From: Candidatus Babelota bacterium
Lineage (GTDB): Bacteria > Babelota > Babeliae > Babelales > Vermiphilaceae
Assembly (NCBI GenBank): GCA_029262555.1
Contig: JAJCZE010000010.1
Location: 1 to 63,083 of the forward strand
Direction of reading: 5' to 3'
DNA: 63,083 bases
The position numbers and the translations under genes are program-made. The notes below the pieces were generated by a model. The model had not been told where the DNA came from and ran no database searches. It saw only the letters and a list, made by a program, of their open reading frames with translations. This document shows positions 1 through 8,737 of the stretch, piece after piece (the first letter of the stretch is position 1; every line of letters starts with the position of its first letter).

Positions 1-500
1 TTGTAATCTTTCTATCTCAACTTCGCCCCTCCGCGGGGAACGCAAATGTATTGCTTGCCCAATACATTTAATACAAGGGCAAATAAGAGAAGCATCTCTT
101 ATTTATCTCTCTACGCTTGAAACGCTTAACCCATTCGCCTATTGTCGCAATCAGTCACTTATTTTTTCTTCCGTAAAATCGGCTCAGAGAGCTGTCAAGC
201 TAGATCAGAATCGCATTATTTATAATGGCAGGCTTGAGTGTGCAGCGAATGCGAACTATTCAAGCCTACCCTATTTTGCGCAACATAAGGGTCAAAAGTC
301 ATTCGCGATTACATGCCCTCTAAGCCGCATAGGCATTTTGTAAAAAAGTATGCTCTAAGCAAAGTTAGGCGAATGGGGAGCATTTTAATCGCAGAGAGAT
401 ATCTAAGAGAAACTTCTCTTAGATGCCCTTTTAGTTAAGGTATTTTGGGCAAGCAAAATACCTTATGCTGCCTGCAAGGGCCAACATGAAATTACAAACA
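1..500. repeat. Foldback element: long imperfect inverted repeat with paired hairpins
   Basis: The stretch has no convincing gene. It holds four perfect hairpins: 44-69 (10-bp stem, loop CTTGCC), 81-104 (10-bp stem, loop AGCA), 401-424 (10-bp stem, loop AACT) and 437-464 (11-bp stem, loop GGCAAG). The outer pair and the inner pair are reverse-complement counterparts. The loop of the first is exactly complementary to that of the fourth, and the stems differ mainly by compensated changes. Inside the hairpins both arms share ATCTCTCTnCG and CCCATTCGCCTA (105-140 on plus, about 365-400 on minus). TTGTAAT near position 2 faces ATTACAA at 491-497. The centre has more hairpins, such as AGGCTTGA 230-237 with TCAAGCCT 260-267. 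It looks like a structured, non-autonomous mobile element or a duplicated structured RNA; the left end may lie outside the window. I see nothing in 501-593. Confidence 0.75.
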
Positions 501-593
501 ACAAACACCCATCGGTAGAACAATAAACATGATAAAATAAAAATGATTTTACTGACGCATACTAACGCATTACAAAAATGAAATTTAAAAAAA

Positions 594-1514
594 TCACTCA
601 TCACTTTCATCACGCGTATACACACATAATAATCGCGTATCGAACTCTTGTTGATGCTTATGGCAGCTATTTAAAACGTGTAAAATGTGCGGCAAAATAG
701 AAACGAATCGATTACTCGTAAACTCAGAGTGAAAAAGTGCACGCCCGTTTATTTTTACTTTTACCTGTGCAAGCTTTGGATGATTTTGAAATTGGCGGTT
801 TGAAAATGGGGGCCAATGAAATCGAGAGCGAATGTGCCCTTTTTTTGTTTTATAAAAAGTATACGTAATTTGCGGTGCTAAAATTTGCACCATATCCAGT
901 CCGGAATAGAGCGCGCAGGTATGTTCAAAAATATCATTTTCAATGAACTGTTTTGTGGCTCGTTGTACGGGGCACCCCATGAGCACCAACTCATTAATGG
1001 TAAACGGTTCATCGGTTGGAGATTTTTCAACGCGTGCCAAATTGAGTGCAACCGTACCGCCATGGCTGTGTGTGATTAATCTAATAATAGGATCCTGATG
1101 ATATTTTTCTTTATATTCTTTAACGATTCTTTGCAATTCGATATAGAGACGGTCAGCTGCTTCTTGCCGAATTGCCGTACTTAATTTTCCAGACCATCCA
1201 AAAGCGTAAAACGTTTCAAGCGAAAAAAGATCGGGAGCAACGTTATGTAGGGTGTGAGCATTTTCGAAAATATTTGAATTCGGATCAATTTCTTGTATCG
1301 GGCGTAGGCTTGGTATGCCATTGAAGAAGGTATAAAAAAGTGGCCGTCTTATAAAGCGAGTGCCATGAATCCAGACTGTAATGGGAGGAGCTGAGTTTTT
1401 TGTATCATGTTGAATGCATGCGCGAGGAAAGGTAACTTTTTTAATGTGTTTTTTTGGAGTGCATGCTGGAGCAATACAGAATACTATAATCAAAAATATG
1501 TGCGACTGTTTCAT
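594..1514 (-). CDS. Exported alpha/beta-hydrolase (lipase-like), probable lipoprotein
   Basis: This is a 306-residue protein with an N-terminal signal sequence ending in IAPAC, so it is either a lipoprotein (the lipobox is imperfect, with Pro at -2) or a secreted protein. VWIHGT near residue 48 fits the oxyanion-hole strand of alpha/beta-hydrolases, and THSHGGTVAL near 145-155 fits the nucleophile elbow, with Ser as nucleophile in a variant of GxSxG. A distal His is available in the C-terminal part. The downstream neighbour on the other side (1554-2570) is a paralogue with the same two motifs but no signal peptide. The likely role is ester or lipid hydrolysis at the cell envelope; the substrate cannot be told. 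The start follows GAGG about 10 bases upstream. Confidence 0.7.
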   Translation of the reverse strand: MKQSHIFLIIVFCIAPACTPKKHIKKVTFPRACIQHDTKNSAPPITVWIHGTRFIRRPLFYTFFNGIPSLRPIQEIDPNSNIFENAHTLHNVAPDLFSLETFYAFGWSGKLSTAIRQEAADRLYIELQRIVKEYKEKYHQDPIIRLITHSHGGTVALNLARVEKSPTDEPFTINELVLMGCPVQRATKQFIENDIFEHTCALYSGLDMVQILAPQITYTFYKTKKGHIRSRFHWPPFSNRQFQNHPKLAQVKVKINGRALFHSEFTSNRFVSILPHILHVLNSCHKHQQEFDTRLLCVYTRDESDE

Positions 1515-1553
1515 ACGTATGTATCCTCAGCTACAAATGCGAGAATAGCATGC

Positions 1554-2570
1554 CTAAGAGTTGCCAGCAATAGAGTGCCTAATGCAGAGGCTGCTTTGCT
1601 TATCTACTGCTTGTTTTTCATCTAAATCATGTATGAGGGCAGGAATGCATTTGAAAAAAGAAGGGGTAGTGAATTCGGTATGCAGCAGTCCACGCTCTTG
1701 AAATGAGAATGTATAGAGAGATTTATACATTTTTATAATATCGCGCAGGCTGATTTCTCGATACATTTTGAGCGCTTCGTAAAGCTTTAATTCCATAAAA
1801 AGTCCGTTATCTACTTTTTTCGAATCGTGGTTCGGAGCTGAGTGCCACGTGATTTCCGCCTGAATAAGGTTTTGCTGCGTTGCAAAGTGCCGCTCAGATC
1901 CAAATTTCCACGTAACATTTTGAATTGCTTGAATAAGCTCTTGTACTCTTACTTGTCTGTTTTCTTTCCATGTATCAAAGAGCGATCGAGGAAGCTGTAA
2001 TGATCGTTGATCCATGATTTGAAATCGATCATCGTGCGAATGCAGTGCGTAGATTTTTTGAAAAAGGGGGCTCTGCGTATAAAATGATGTTAGTTCTTGG
2101 ACGGGGCATGCAAGTAAGAGCGCACGCGCAATAGTGTATGAACCTGCGTCATACCATTCAGCCATATGAAGCGCTACGTTGCCGCCATGGCTGTGCGTAA
2201 TAACTGTTATTTCAGGCGTAGTTCGATGAAGTTCTTGATATGATTGCGCAAGAGATTGAATGAGATCAAAAAGTTGTTTTCCTGCGGTGCGACGTTCTTT
2301 TACTTCAATACCGCCAGACCATCCAAAGGTATACATTCCTGCAGCAGGAAACGAAGATGCATCTGTATGTGAAAGTGCATTCAGTAAATGGTGGATAGCA
2401 TGACTTTTTGGTAAATCGCATTTGCGATAAAGCCCGGGAGGTGATTGGGTATTTGCAGGGAAAAATCGACGAATATCGACATCTTTAAAAAGGGCATGAA
2501 TTTGCGTGCCATGTACAAAAATTGTAATGGGTGTTGGTTTTGGCGGTGGTGGTGGAGGATGCATGATCAT
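1554..2570 (-). CDS. Alpha/beta-hydrolase (lipase-like), paralogue of the next gene
   Basis: This 338-residue protein begins with a run of prolines, then IFVHGTQIH, the oxyanion strand motif, and THSHGGNVAL near 155-165, the nucleophile elbow. These match the 594-1514 protein in order and spacing. Unlike its neighbour it has no signal peptide. The start at 2570 has AGGGG seven bases upstream; a second in-frame ATG lies two codons on. The C-terminal half contains an extra charged insert not seen in the sister protein. The two are probably co-transcribed (39 bases apart). The function is an esterase or lipase by family; the substrate is unknown. Confidence 0.65.
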   Translation of the reverse strand: MIMHPPPPPPKPTPITIFVHGTQIHALFKDVDIRRFFPANTQSPPGLYRKCDLPKSHAIHHLLNALSHTDASSFPAAGMYTFGWSGGIEVKERRTAGKQLFDLIQSLAQSYQELHRTTPEITVITHSHGGNVALHMAEWYDAGSYTIARALLLACPVQELTSFYTQSPLFQKIYALHSHDDRFQIMDQRSLQLPRSLFDTWKENRQVRVQELIQAIQNVTWKFGSERHFATQQNLIQAEITWHSAPNHDSKKVDNGLFMELKLYEALKMYREISLRDIIKMYKSLYTFSFQERGLLHTEFTTPSFFKCIPALIHDLDEKQAVDKQSSLCIRHSIAGNS

Positions 2571-2639
2571 AGAAATACCCCTAAAAGCTTACTCATACCT
2601 ATCTTTAGTATACTCGTTCGGGGCTGAAGCTGCAAAAGG

Positions 2640-3035
2640 CTATTTTACGGCTCCTTTTCGTGCGGATTTAGTTGAAGACATTGCCGGCTTTTGAGGCCTG
2701 TTTGCAAAGCAAATAGCTGCTCCAGATGTGAGTGCGGGGGCAATAGAAAGGGATTTGCTCGTGCCAGACTTACGAATAATCTTATATTTTGCCCCCGAAG
2801 CCATATGAATGAAGATTTCAGGAGTATGCCCAGGAGGGACTTTCATGGAGGTATCTTGTAGCATATCTATGTTGGGATCATAATTTGTTTGGTAATAGAT
2901 TATTACGGTGTAATCGGAGTTATTTGAGACCTGTAGATAACCAAAATCTTTTTGATTTTTGAGTCGATCCATTGCGCACCACGTTGATGAGCTACATACA
3001 AAGATCATCACAGCAATTAGTTTGAACAGATGCAT
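2640..3035 (-). CDS. Small exported protein of unknown function
   Basis: This is a 131-residue protein with a clear signal peptide (about 21 residues, h-region FKLIAVMIFVCSSS) and a mature part that looks like a single beta-rich domain: alternating hydrophobic strands such as YTVIIYYQ and YKIIRKSG. I do not recognise the family. A very good ribosome binding site, AAGGAG, lies six bases before the ATG. It is the last of three small minus-strand reading frames (3516, 3299, 3035) that point in the same direction. Confidence 0.6.
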   Translation of the reverse strand: MHLFKLIAVMIFVCSSSTWCAMDRLKNQKDFGYLQVSNNSDYTVIIYYQTNYDPNIDMLQDTSMKVPPGHTPEIFIHMASGAKYKIIRKSGTSKSLSIAPALTSGAAICFANRPQKPAMSSTKSARKGAVK

Positions 3036-3125
3036 AGCCTACTCCTTACATAGAACTGTAACGAGCATATCGGCTCTGTAAAATTTTACAATGCAGAATG
3101 ACTACTCTCCTTTTTAGGACAAGCC

Positions 3126-3299
3126 TTAGATAAGAGGCTGGCCAGATGTTTGAGCCATCTGCTTGTGTCCCAAGGCCATCTCGCGATGATCATGCTCATG
3201 GTGAGAATGTATGCTTAAAGAACAGAGTGCTATTATGCTACAGACTTTGAGTAGCGTTGATAGTGAGAATATCATCCCTGCAAGTACGATCAATTTCAT
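3126..3299 (-). CDS. Very small exported His-rich protein
   Basis: This is a 57-codon frame, read directly from the minus strand. It starts ATG at 3299 with GAGG seven bases upstream and ends TAA at 3126. The product begins MKLIVLAGMIF, has a hydrophobic stretch of about 28 residues that could be a signal peptide or a single membrane span, and ends in a hydrophilic tail with SHHEHDH. No family is recognised. Size, ribosome site and the signal-like N-terminus support a real gene; the histidine cluster could bind metal, but that is only a guess. Confidence 0.5.
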   Translation of the reverse strand: MKLIVLAGMIFSLSTLLKVCSIIALCSLSIHSHHEHDHREMALGHKQMAQTSGQPLI

Positions 3300-3381
3300 A
3301 ACCTATCCTCTGATAGAAGGTTAGTTGGCAGCCTGCATAGCTGCATTCAATGGTTAGAGGCGTTTAATTAAAATCTGCTGC

Positions 3382-3516
3382 TTACACAGATTGCGTATAA
3401 AGGGGGGCCATGCATGGCCAGGAAATTTGGGTAATATAAAAAGGAGCACGAACGAGCGGGCAAGGAAGGGGTGCGAATGATCCCCAACCCGATGCTAGGA
3501 TGTGCTTATTTACCAT
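3382..3516 (-). CDS. Possible 44-residue peptide
   Basis: The ATG at 3516 is preceded by AAGGAG with seven-base spacing, one of the best ribosome sites in this area; the frame ends TAA at 3382. The peptide (MVNKHILASGWGSFAPLP...) resembles nothing I know and is rich in Pro, Trp and Cys. It may be a leader peptide or a small gene ahead of the 3299 frame. A 14-bp perfect palindrome (3406-3419) lies within it. Only the ribosome site supports it. Confidence 0.3.
   Translation of the reverse strand: MVNKHILASGWGSFAPLPCPLVRAPFYITQISWPCMAPLYTQSV
3406..3419. repeat. Perfect 14-bp palindrome GGCCATGCATGGCC
   Basis: This is a self-complementary 14-mer directly after a G run, inside the possible small peptide frame. 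It might be an operator or a restriction-type site; no second copy was noticed nearby. Confidence 0.4.
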
Positions 3517-4002
3517 AATGGTACTCCTTGAAGTAGATGTGGAAAGATACACTGCTTACATTTTTGCTTACTATCATCAATCTGTAACATAAAAACAAAA
3601 TGAATACAATGCGGCGCCGAAAAAGCGAATTTATGACAATTTGTGTTGCTTTTTTGTGATTTGTTGCAGAGTTCAGCCTATTTTTGAAGTCCTTTTTGGC
3701 TTCAGATTTTCTGCATCTTCTGTGTATATCGTGCAGTAAAACTGTTGCCTTTTTTCAAAAAGAGAACGATACCGTCAATTTCTGAGTTAAAAGTCAGAAG
3801 TTCAAGAGTTAAAAAAAACGGAAAATTTTGTAAAAAAAGTGCAAAAAGATTCATTTTTTTTGCAAATTAGTCCGAAAAATGGAATGAATTGAGTAAAAAA
3901 TGGTCGAATCAGGAAATTAAAAAATCCTTGAAAGTTCCATATGAAAGGAAAAAATCACCAAACGCTTCACCTCAGTTCGCCCAAGCTTCTTCGAGACCCA
4001 TA

Positions 4003-4150
4003 CCGTTCGCCCTGAGCGTGTCGAAGGGTATCGAACGGTCAAATGTTGAAAGACTTGTAGATTGTAAGCTTGTAATGCTTTTTTTTAAAATTCAAAAGAA
4101 TTAGTTATTGAGAAAGCTTATAAACCCTTCGACAAGCTCAGGGCGAACGG
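4003..4150. repeat. REP-like 26-bp repeat in inverted orientation
   Basis: Positions 4003-4028 (CCGTTCGCCCTGAGCGTGTC...) and 4125-4150 are reverse complements with one mismatch in 26 bases, separated by 96 bases. The left copy also forms its own hairpin, ACCGTTCG 4002-4009 with CGAACGGT 4032-4039. The core CCTTCGACAAGCTCAGGG is a palindromic motif scattered through intergenic DNA of many bacterial genomes, and is typical of REP/RAYT-mobilised repeats. Confidence 0.75.
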
Positions 4151-4239
4151 TGGAGGCCTCGCGAAGCTTTACGAAGTGGAGTAAAACGGAGAGAGAGAAT
4201 CTTATAGGTTTTTCCCTATAATTCAATTTCCTAATTCGA

Positions 4240-4273
4240 CTAAAAGATAGGGCGCAGGATGTAGCTGCGCCCG
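4240..4273 (-). terminator. Intrinsic terminator after the exported protein gene
   Basis: An 8-bp perfect GC-rich stem, GGGCGCAG 4250-4257 with CTGCGCCC 4265-4272, has a 7-base loop. On the minus strand it is followed by TATCTTTTAG. It sits seven bases beyond the stop codon of the 4280-4993 gene. Confidence 0.7.
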
Positions 4274-4279
4274 TAAAAG

Positions 4280-4993
4280 TTATGCATCAAGAAGCATTGA
4301 GCGTCGCTCTTGAGTACTCAAAATCATGCGATGCATGGTTCGTTTTGTCTCAGTATCGATGCTGTGTGCAAATGAAGCGATTTCAGCGTCAGTATCAAGT
4401 GGTATGCCTTTTGTAGTGGCGATGGTGATAATATTTCCCATACCGCCCATTATGCCCATAATATTTGGAGCAACGTTATTTTTGTCTTCAGGCGCTTGCA
4501 GAATATTAAAGAAGTTTTGCACCATTGCAGCAAAATTAAGCAAAATAGCCTTAGTTTCCTCATCCATTCCGGATTGCTTATTATGGGTACACACTCTGCA
4601 TGCTTGCAGTGATTCGGATTCAGAGATAATTACCTGCGTCAGTTCGGCAACTAATACATCATTATCTGTTCCTGCAAGAGAGCGGGTTTGGGTTTGTTGA
4701 TTTGCTTGTGATACTTGTTTGGCTGTCTGAATAATAGCGACGATAAGCTTTTCAATCAGTATAAGATTTTCTTTTACTTCTGGATCACGAAGGAGTGCGA
4801 CAATAATGCGAACAACTTTAGTCAGTGTGGCTGCAGCATTTTTCGGTTTTGGGTTTGGCGTGGATGGTTTTGCCGCTTGTGCGATTGGCGCAGCTTGAGG
4901 TATATCGGCTGCTGTTGATGCGGTGAGTTCTTGCGCATGTGTTGCATTGATAGTGAAACACAATAACGCTAAAAAAATAGAATGCTTTACCAT
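4280..4993 (-). CDS. Exported protein of unknown function
   Basis: This is a 237-residue protein with a standard signal peptide cleaved after THAQ or just before it (MVKHSIFLALLCFTINATHA). A low-complexity Ala/Pro/Lys linker follows (about residues 25-55), then a mostly helical domain with a CRVC pair near the centre and a methionine/glycine patch (GIMGGMG). No family is recognised. AAGGGAG lies six bases ahead of the ATG and a terminator follows the stop, so it is a single-gene unit. It is probably an envelope or secreted protein. Confidence 0.6.
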   Translation of the reverse strand: MVKHSIFLALLCFTINATHAQELTASTAADIPQAAPIAQAAKPSTPNPKPKNAAATLTKVVRIIVALLRDPEVKENLILIEKLIVAIIQTAKQVSQANQQTQTRSLAGTDNDVLVAELTQVIISESESLQACRVCTHNKQSGMDEETKAILLNFAAMVQNFFNILQAPEDKNNVAPNIMGIMGGMGNIITIATTKGIPLDTDAEIASFAHSIDTETKRTMHRMILSTQERRSMLLDA

Positions 4994-5049
4994 GGAGATC
5001 TCCCTTTTTACATGGTTTGCATTACTCTACATTGTGCACTTTATAGAGA

Positions 5050-6366
5050 TCAATCACTTTCGTTTGAATTCTTTTTTTTCTCTTTGAAGATTAAGACTTG
5101 CTTTACTCGCTTAGGGCTTGCTTTTTGGATTTGGAAATAGAGATTTTTATAAAGAATGCGCTCACCTTTTTTGGGAAGATGTTGCAATTTCTCAGTTAAA
5201 AACCCACCCAGTGTATTTGAATCTTCTGTTTCAAAAGTAATCTGCAATGCTTCACTCAGCTCCTCAAGAGGGACGCTTGCATCTACAAGCCATCCGCCTT
5301 GCTGGAGGGCTAATATTTTTTCTTCCGAGGGCTCATGCTCATCGCTGATTTCACCTACGATTTCTTCAAGTACGTCCTCAAGCGTAATTAATCCAGTTAC
5401 AATTCCATGCTCATTGAGTACGATTGCAATGTGCATGTGTTGTTCTCGAAATTCTCGTAAAAGCTGATTGATTTTAACGCTTTCAGGCACAAATAAGATA
5501 GGGCGCACGAGTTCTTTGAGCGGCTTATTTTGCTTATGAGAGAGCATTACAAAGATATCTTTTTGGTGAACCATGCCGATAATATTATCTGGTTTTCCTT
5601 CATAGACTGGCATACGAGTAAATTGATATTCGGCAAACAGTTCAAGAATTTTATCAATCGGCGTTGTTACATCAACATTCACAATATCTGGCGCGGGGAC
5701 CATAATGTCTTTAACTGGAATGCGCCCTAAATCAAAAATATTGCGAAGCATTTCGGTTTTTTCTTTTTCAAGAATTCCTTGTGCGTGAATATAATCAATT
5801 AAGAATCGAACTTCTTTCTCGGAAGATACCCATTGGGCGGCTCCATTGGAAGCAGACTTTTCACTTGTGCTATAAATTAATGCATTCGAAAGCCCGATAA
5901 ATGCACTTACCGGAATATAAAGGACATAGTAGACGATATTAATAAGCCATAATACTGAAGTGAAAATTCGCTCACCTCGTACTCGAGCTAAATTTTTTGG
6001 TAAAATTTCACCAAATAGAATGATCATAATACCCGCAATACCAACACCCAAAGAAAATCCCCAGCCGGATGAAAGATTGAAATGCTGGAAAATTGTTTCG
6101 GTAATATTGGTCGCTACTGCTGCGCAGGTAACATCTGCGAAACTACTTACAATTAAAATAGTAATCAAAACGCGATGAGGGTTTTTCTCGAGTGCTAAAA
6201 ATAGCGTATCATACCGTTTGCCAACGGTGCTTGCTAGCTCTTTTAAATTAAAGAGCCGGAGCGCTGTGATGCGAGTTTCAATAAATGCAAAAACAGCTCG
6301 CACAAAAAGAGATATGAAAAAGAGAATAAGAGACGGATAAAGTTGCGTGAGCAGGGGAACTTGCAT
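5050..6366 (-). CDS. HlyC/CorC-family membrane protein (CNNM-CBS-CorC domains)
   Basis: The 438-residue protein has the full architecture of this family. An N-terminal membrane domain with about four helices (residues 8-165, DUF21/CNNM) includes the conserved FGEILPKNLARVRGER stretch. A paired CBS module follows (about 215-335: VPAPDIVNVDVTTPIDKI and HIAIVLNEHGIVTGLITLED), then a C-terminal transporter-associated CorC domain (about 350-430, with DSNTLGGFL). Family members are linked to magnesium/cobalt efflux or envelope ion homeostasis; the CBS pair usually binds adenine nucleotides. It lies 8 bases downstream of rpoD on the same strand and is probably the last gene of the lgt-dnaG-rpoD unit. 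Confidence 0.9.
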   Translation of the reverse strand: MQVPLLTQLYPSLILFFISLFVRAVFAFIETRITALRLFNLKELASTVGKRYDTLFLALEKNPHRVLITILIVSSFADVTCAAVATNITETIFQHFNLSSGWGFSLGVGIAGIMIILFGEILPKNLARVRGERIFTSVLWLINIVYYVLYIPVSAFIGLSNALIYSTSEKSASNGAAQWVSSEKEVRFLIDYIHAQGILEKEKTEMLRNIFDLGRIPVKDIMVPAPDIVNVDVTTPIDKILELFAEYQFTRMPVYEGKPDNIIGMVHQKDIFVMLSHKQNKPLKELVRPILFVPESVKINQLLREFREQHMHIAIVLNEHGIVTGLITLEDVLEEIVGEISDEHEPSEEKILALQQGGWLVDASVPLEELSEALQITFETEDSNTLGGFLTEKLQHLPKKGERILYKNLYFQIQKASPKRVKQVLIFKEKKKNSNESD

Positions 6367-6374
6367 ATTGCCCT

Positions 6375-8735
6375 TTATTCTTCCTCTTGCTCAAGCAAGA
6401 GGGTATTGGTTTGCATATCATCACTATCACCTTCTTCGTCCGCTTCTAGTTGTGCAGCTGCAAGCTCTTTTTCAAAGAATGTGAGCAGTTTTTTGCAGCG
6501 GGATGGATGACGAAGTTTTTTTAATGCTTTTACTTCTATCTGACGAATTCGTTCTCGGGTAACTGAGAAATCTTTTCCTACTTCTTCAAGTGTATGCTCA
6601 GAAGCCACATCAATACCAAAACGCATTTTAAGTACTTTTTCTTCACGTGGCGTTAATGTTTTGAGCACTTCTCTGACGCGCTCTTTCAAATCAGTGTTTG
6701 CGATTGTCTCAGAAGGAGAGAATTCATTTTCATTTTCAATAAAGTCTTTAATGGTAGCGTCTTCGCTATCACCAACCGGCGTCTCGAGCGAAATAGGCTC
6801 TTTTGATATTTTGATAATATTTTTAATTTTCTTTTCATCAAGATTCAGCTCTTTAGCCAATTCAGCATACGTTGGCTCTCTGCCATTGTCTTGAATAAAG
6901 GTGCGCTTAATTTTATTAATTTTATTAAGCGTTTCCACCATGTGAACCGGGACACGGATCGTACGAGATTGGTCTGCAATGGCTCGCGTAATCGCTTGGC
7001 GAATCCACCATGTTGCATAGGTTGAGAATTTATAACCACGCTCAAATTCAAATTTTTCTACTGCTTTCATGAGCCCGATATTTCCTTCTTGAATCAGATC
7101 AAGAAAGTGAAGCCCGCGATTTACATATTTTTTAGCGATATTTACTACTAAACGAAGATTTGCTTTTGCCAAATCATCTTTTGCCCGCTTATCTTTTATT
7201 TGAGCAGTAGCGTGTTGCTTATAGTATTTGAAAATAATTGCTCGTGATGCACCAACTTCAGATTCAACTTTTTTGATTGACTTTGCAGCAGTTCGAACTG
7301 TTTTTTCAAGCTCTTGCATCTGGCTTTCAAGCTCAGGAGAAAGGTTTTTTATACTTTTGTAGTCTTCAAGCTTTTCAGAGCCGGTACGAACAATCTCTTC
7401 TTTTTCGTTAATTTTTTTAACGAATTTTTCAAGCTTTTTACCAAGTTTCCGAATAAGCTTATTTGAGAGCTTGATATCAAGAATGGTTTTACTAATCGCG
7501 ATTTTATTGTCTTTTACCTCCTGAAGCATCGCTTTTTTTTGTGCGACACTATCAAGTTTGCCTCGATAACTGCGATAGATTTTTTCTTCATTATCAACAA
7601 GCGTTTTCATTTTTTTGATCGTTTTTAAAAGCGTCGCTTTTTCTTGCTCAATTTTTGGCAAGTTGTCTTCATCAAATTCAGAAAACTGAATTACATCTTT
7701 CAGTGCAAGAGTATTTTTTGAAAGACGATCGCCGATCGAAATAAATTCTTTGTGTAAAAAGGGTAGATGGGAGATTGCATCAATCGATTCTTGTTTTGCG
7801 CTTGCGATTTTTTCAGCAATGACCGTTTCAGTCTTTTTATTTAAGAGTGGAATTTTACCAATATCTCGCAAATAAGACTTAACACTGTCGGTGATTTGAG
7901 TTGGAGCTTCGCTGACCTCTTCTTCTTCACCATCTTCTTCTTCTGCTTCACCCGGAAGCGCTTTAACTTTCGCTTTTACGGGAGCTGCTTCATCATCAGC
8001 TTCAATAGCATCTACGCTGATATCAGCTGCTTCCATTTCTTCTTGCGTCATCAGCTCAATATTTTCTTTGTCGCATGTTCTTAACAGCTGCTCTGTTTCC
8101 ATTTCAGTGAGTTGTTGTTTTTCACTAAACTCCATCAACTCTTCGTATGAAAGAGCGCTTGCTCGTTTTGCTCGTTCAATGAATGCCGCAATGATTTCTT
8201 CTTTTGATACCGGCTTGGATTTTTTTGCAGTAAGAGTTGTGCGAGGTGCCACTTTAGGCTTTATAGCTTTAGACGCTTTTTTAGGAGCGGCTTTTGCTTT
8301 TTGCGTTGCAGCAGAGACCTTTTGAGCGGTTATTTTTTTTGCAGGCGCTATGTTTTTTGCAACTTTCTTTGCAGGCGCAGATTTTGCTACGCGTCGTGCT
8401 GGAGCAACTTTTTTTGCAACCGTTTTTTTGACGGCCGCTTTGCGAACTGTTTTTGCAACTACCTTTTTAGCGGTTGCTTTTACGGTTTTTTTCGGCTTTG
8501 CCTTAACGGTAGTTTTTTTCTTTGCAACTGGAGTAGCTTTTTTTCGCGTAGTTGTTTTCTTTTTTGGAGTAGTCGTCGTTACGCGGCGCCCAAGTTTACG
8601 TGCAGAACGTGCAGCGGTAGTTGTTTTTTTCTTTGCAGCTGGTTTGCGCGTTGTTTTTGCAGGTTTTTTGCGTGTGGTAGTTGTTTTCTTTTTTGGACGA
8701 GTCGTCGTTTTTTTTGAACGTTTTTTTTGTGCCAT
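6375..8735 (-). CDS. rpoD: Primary RNA polymerase sigma factor with a histone-like N-terminal tail
   Basis: This 786-residue protein is the housekeeping sigma-70. Region 1.2 begins near residue 282 ([16 protein letters not shown]). Region 2 carries [33 protein letters not shown] and [12 protein letters not shown] for core binding and -10 recognition. Region 3 contains [12 protein letters not shown], and region 4 ends with the helix-turn-helix [20 protein letters not shown]. Residues 1 to about 176 are extraordinary: mostly Lys, Thr, Ala, Arg and Val in KKTTTRKK- and AKKVAK-type repeats, like histone H1 or AlgP tails. A region-1.1-like helix segment (177-230) and an acidic linker (about 240-278) follow. 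The gene is two bases after dnaG, the classical macromolecular-synthesis arrangement. Confidence 0.97.
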   Translation of the reverse strand: MAQKKRSKKTTTRPKKKTTTTRKKPAKTTRKPAAKKKTTTAARSARKLGRRVTTTTPKKKTTTRKKATPVAKKKTTVKAKPKKTVKATAKKVVAKTVRKAAVKKTVAKKVAPARRVAKSAPAKKVAKNIAPAKKITAQKVSAATQKAKAAPKKASKAIKPKVAPRTTLTAKKSKPVSKEEIIAAFIERAKRASALSYEELMEFSEKQQLTEMETEQLLRTCDKENIELMTQEEMEAADISVDAIEADDEAAPVKAKVKALPGEAEEEDGEEEEVSEAPTQITDSVKSYLRDIGKIPLLNKKTETVIAEKIASAKQESIDAISHLPFLHKEFISIGDRLSKNTLALKDVIQFSEFDEDNLPKIEQEKATLLKTIKKMKTLVDNEEKIYRSYRGKLDSVAQKKAMLQEVKDNKIAISKTILDIKLSNKLIRKLGKKLEKFVKKINEKEEIVRTGSEKLEDYKSIKNLSPELESQMQELEKTVRTAAKSIKKVESEVGASRAIIFKYYKQHATAQIKDKRAKDDLAKANLRLVVNIAKKYVNRGLHFLDLIQEGNIGLMKAVEKFEFERGYKFSTYATWWIRQAITRAIADQSRTIRVPVHMVETLNKINKIKRTFIQDNGREPTYAELAKELNLDEKKIKNIIKISKEPISLETPVGDSEDATIKDFIENENEFSPSETIANTDLKERVREVLKTLTPREEKVLKMRFGIDVASEHTLEEVGKDFSVTRERIRQIEVKALKKLRHPSRCKKLLTFFEKELAAAQLEADEEGDSDDMQTNTLLLEQEEE

Positions 8736-8737
8736 AA

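Larger units (their letters stand above)
3517..4279. other. Intergenic region, no convincing gene
   Basis: This stretch of about 760 bases is AT-rich with many A and T runs. Apart from the REP-like pair (4003-4150), a small hairpin TTATAGG/CCTATAA at 4202-4221 and the terminator at 4250-4272, I see nothing. A 71-codon frame on the plus strand (3889-4104) runs through the repeat and has no family features. Confidence 0.5.

Noticed and set aside
1-500. CRISPR array or tRNA cluster
   Set aside because: The hairpins are mirrored inverted copies, not regularly spaced direct repeats, and no cloverleaf with anticodon arm could be drawn.
3889-4104. 71-codon plus-strand frame
   Set aside because: It runs through the REP-like repeat, lacks a ribosome site and shows no protein-like pattern.
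4326-4700. 124-codon plus-strand frame
   Set aside because: It lies antisense to the exported protein gene at 4280-4993, which has a signal peptide, ribosome site and terminator; the plus frame has none.
4715-4918. 67-codon plus-strand frame
   Set aside because: It is a shadow of the 4280-4993 gene with Cys/Trp-rich random composition.
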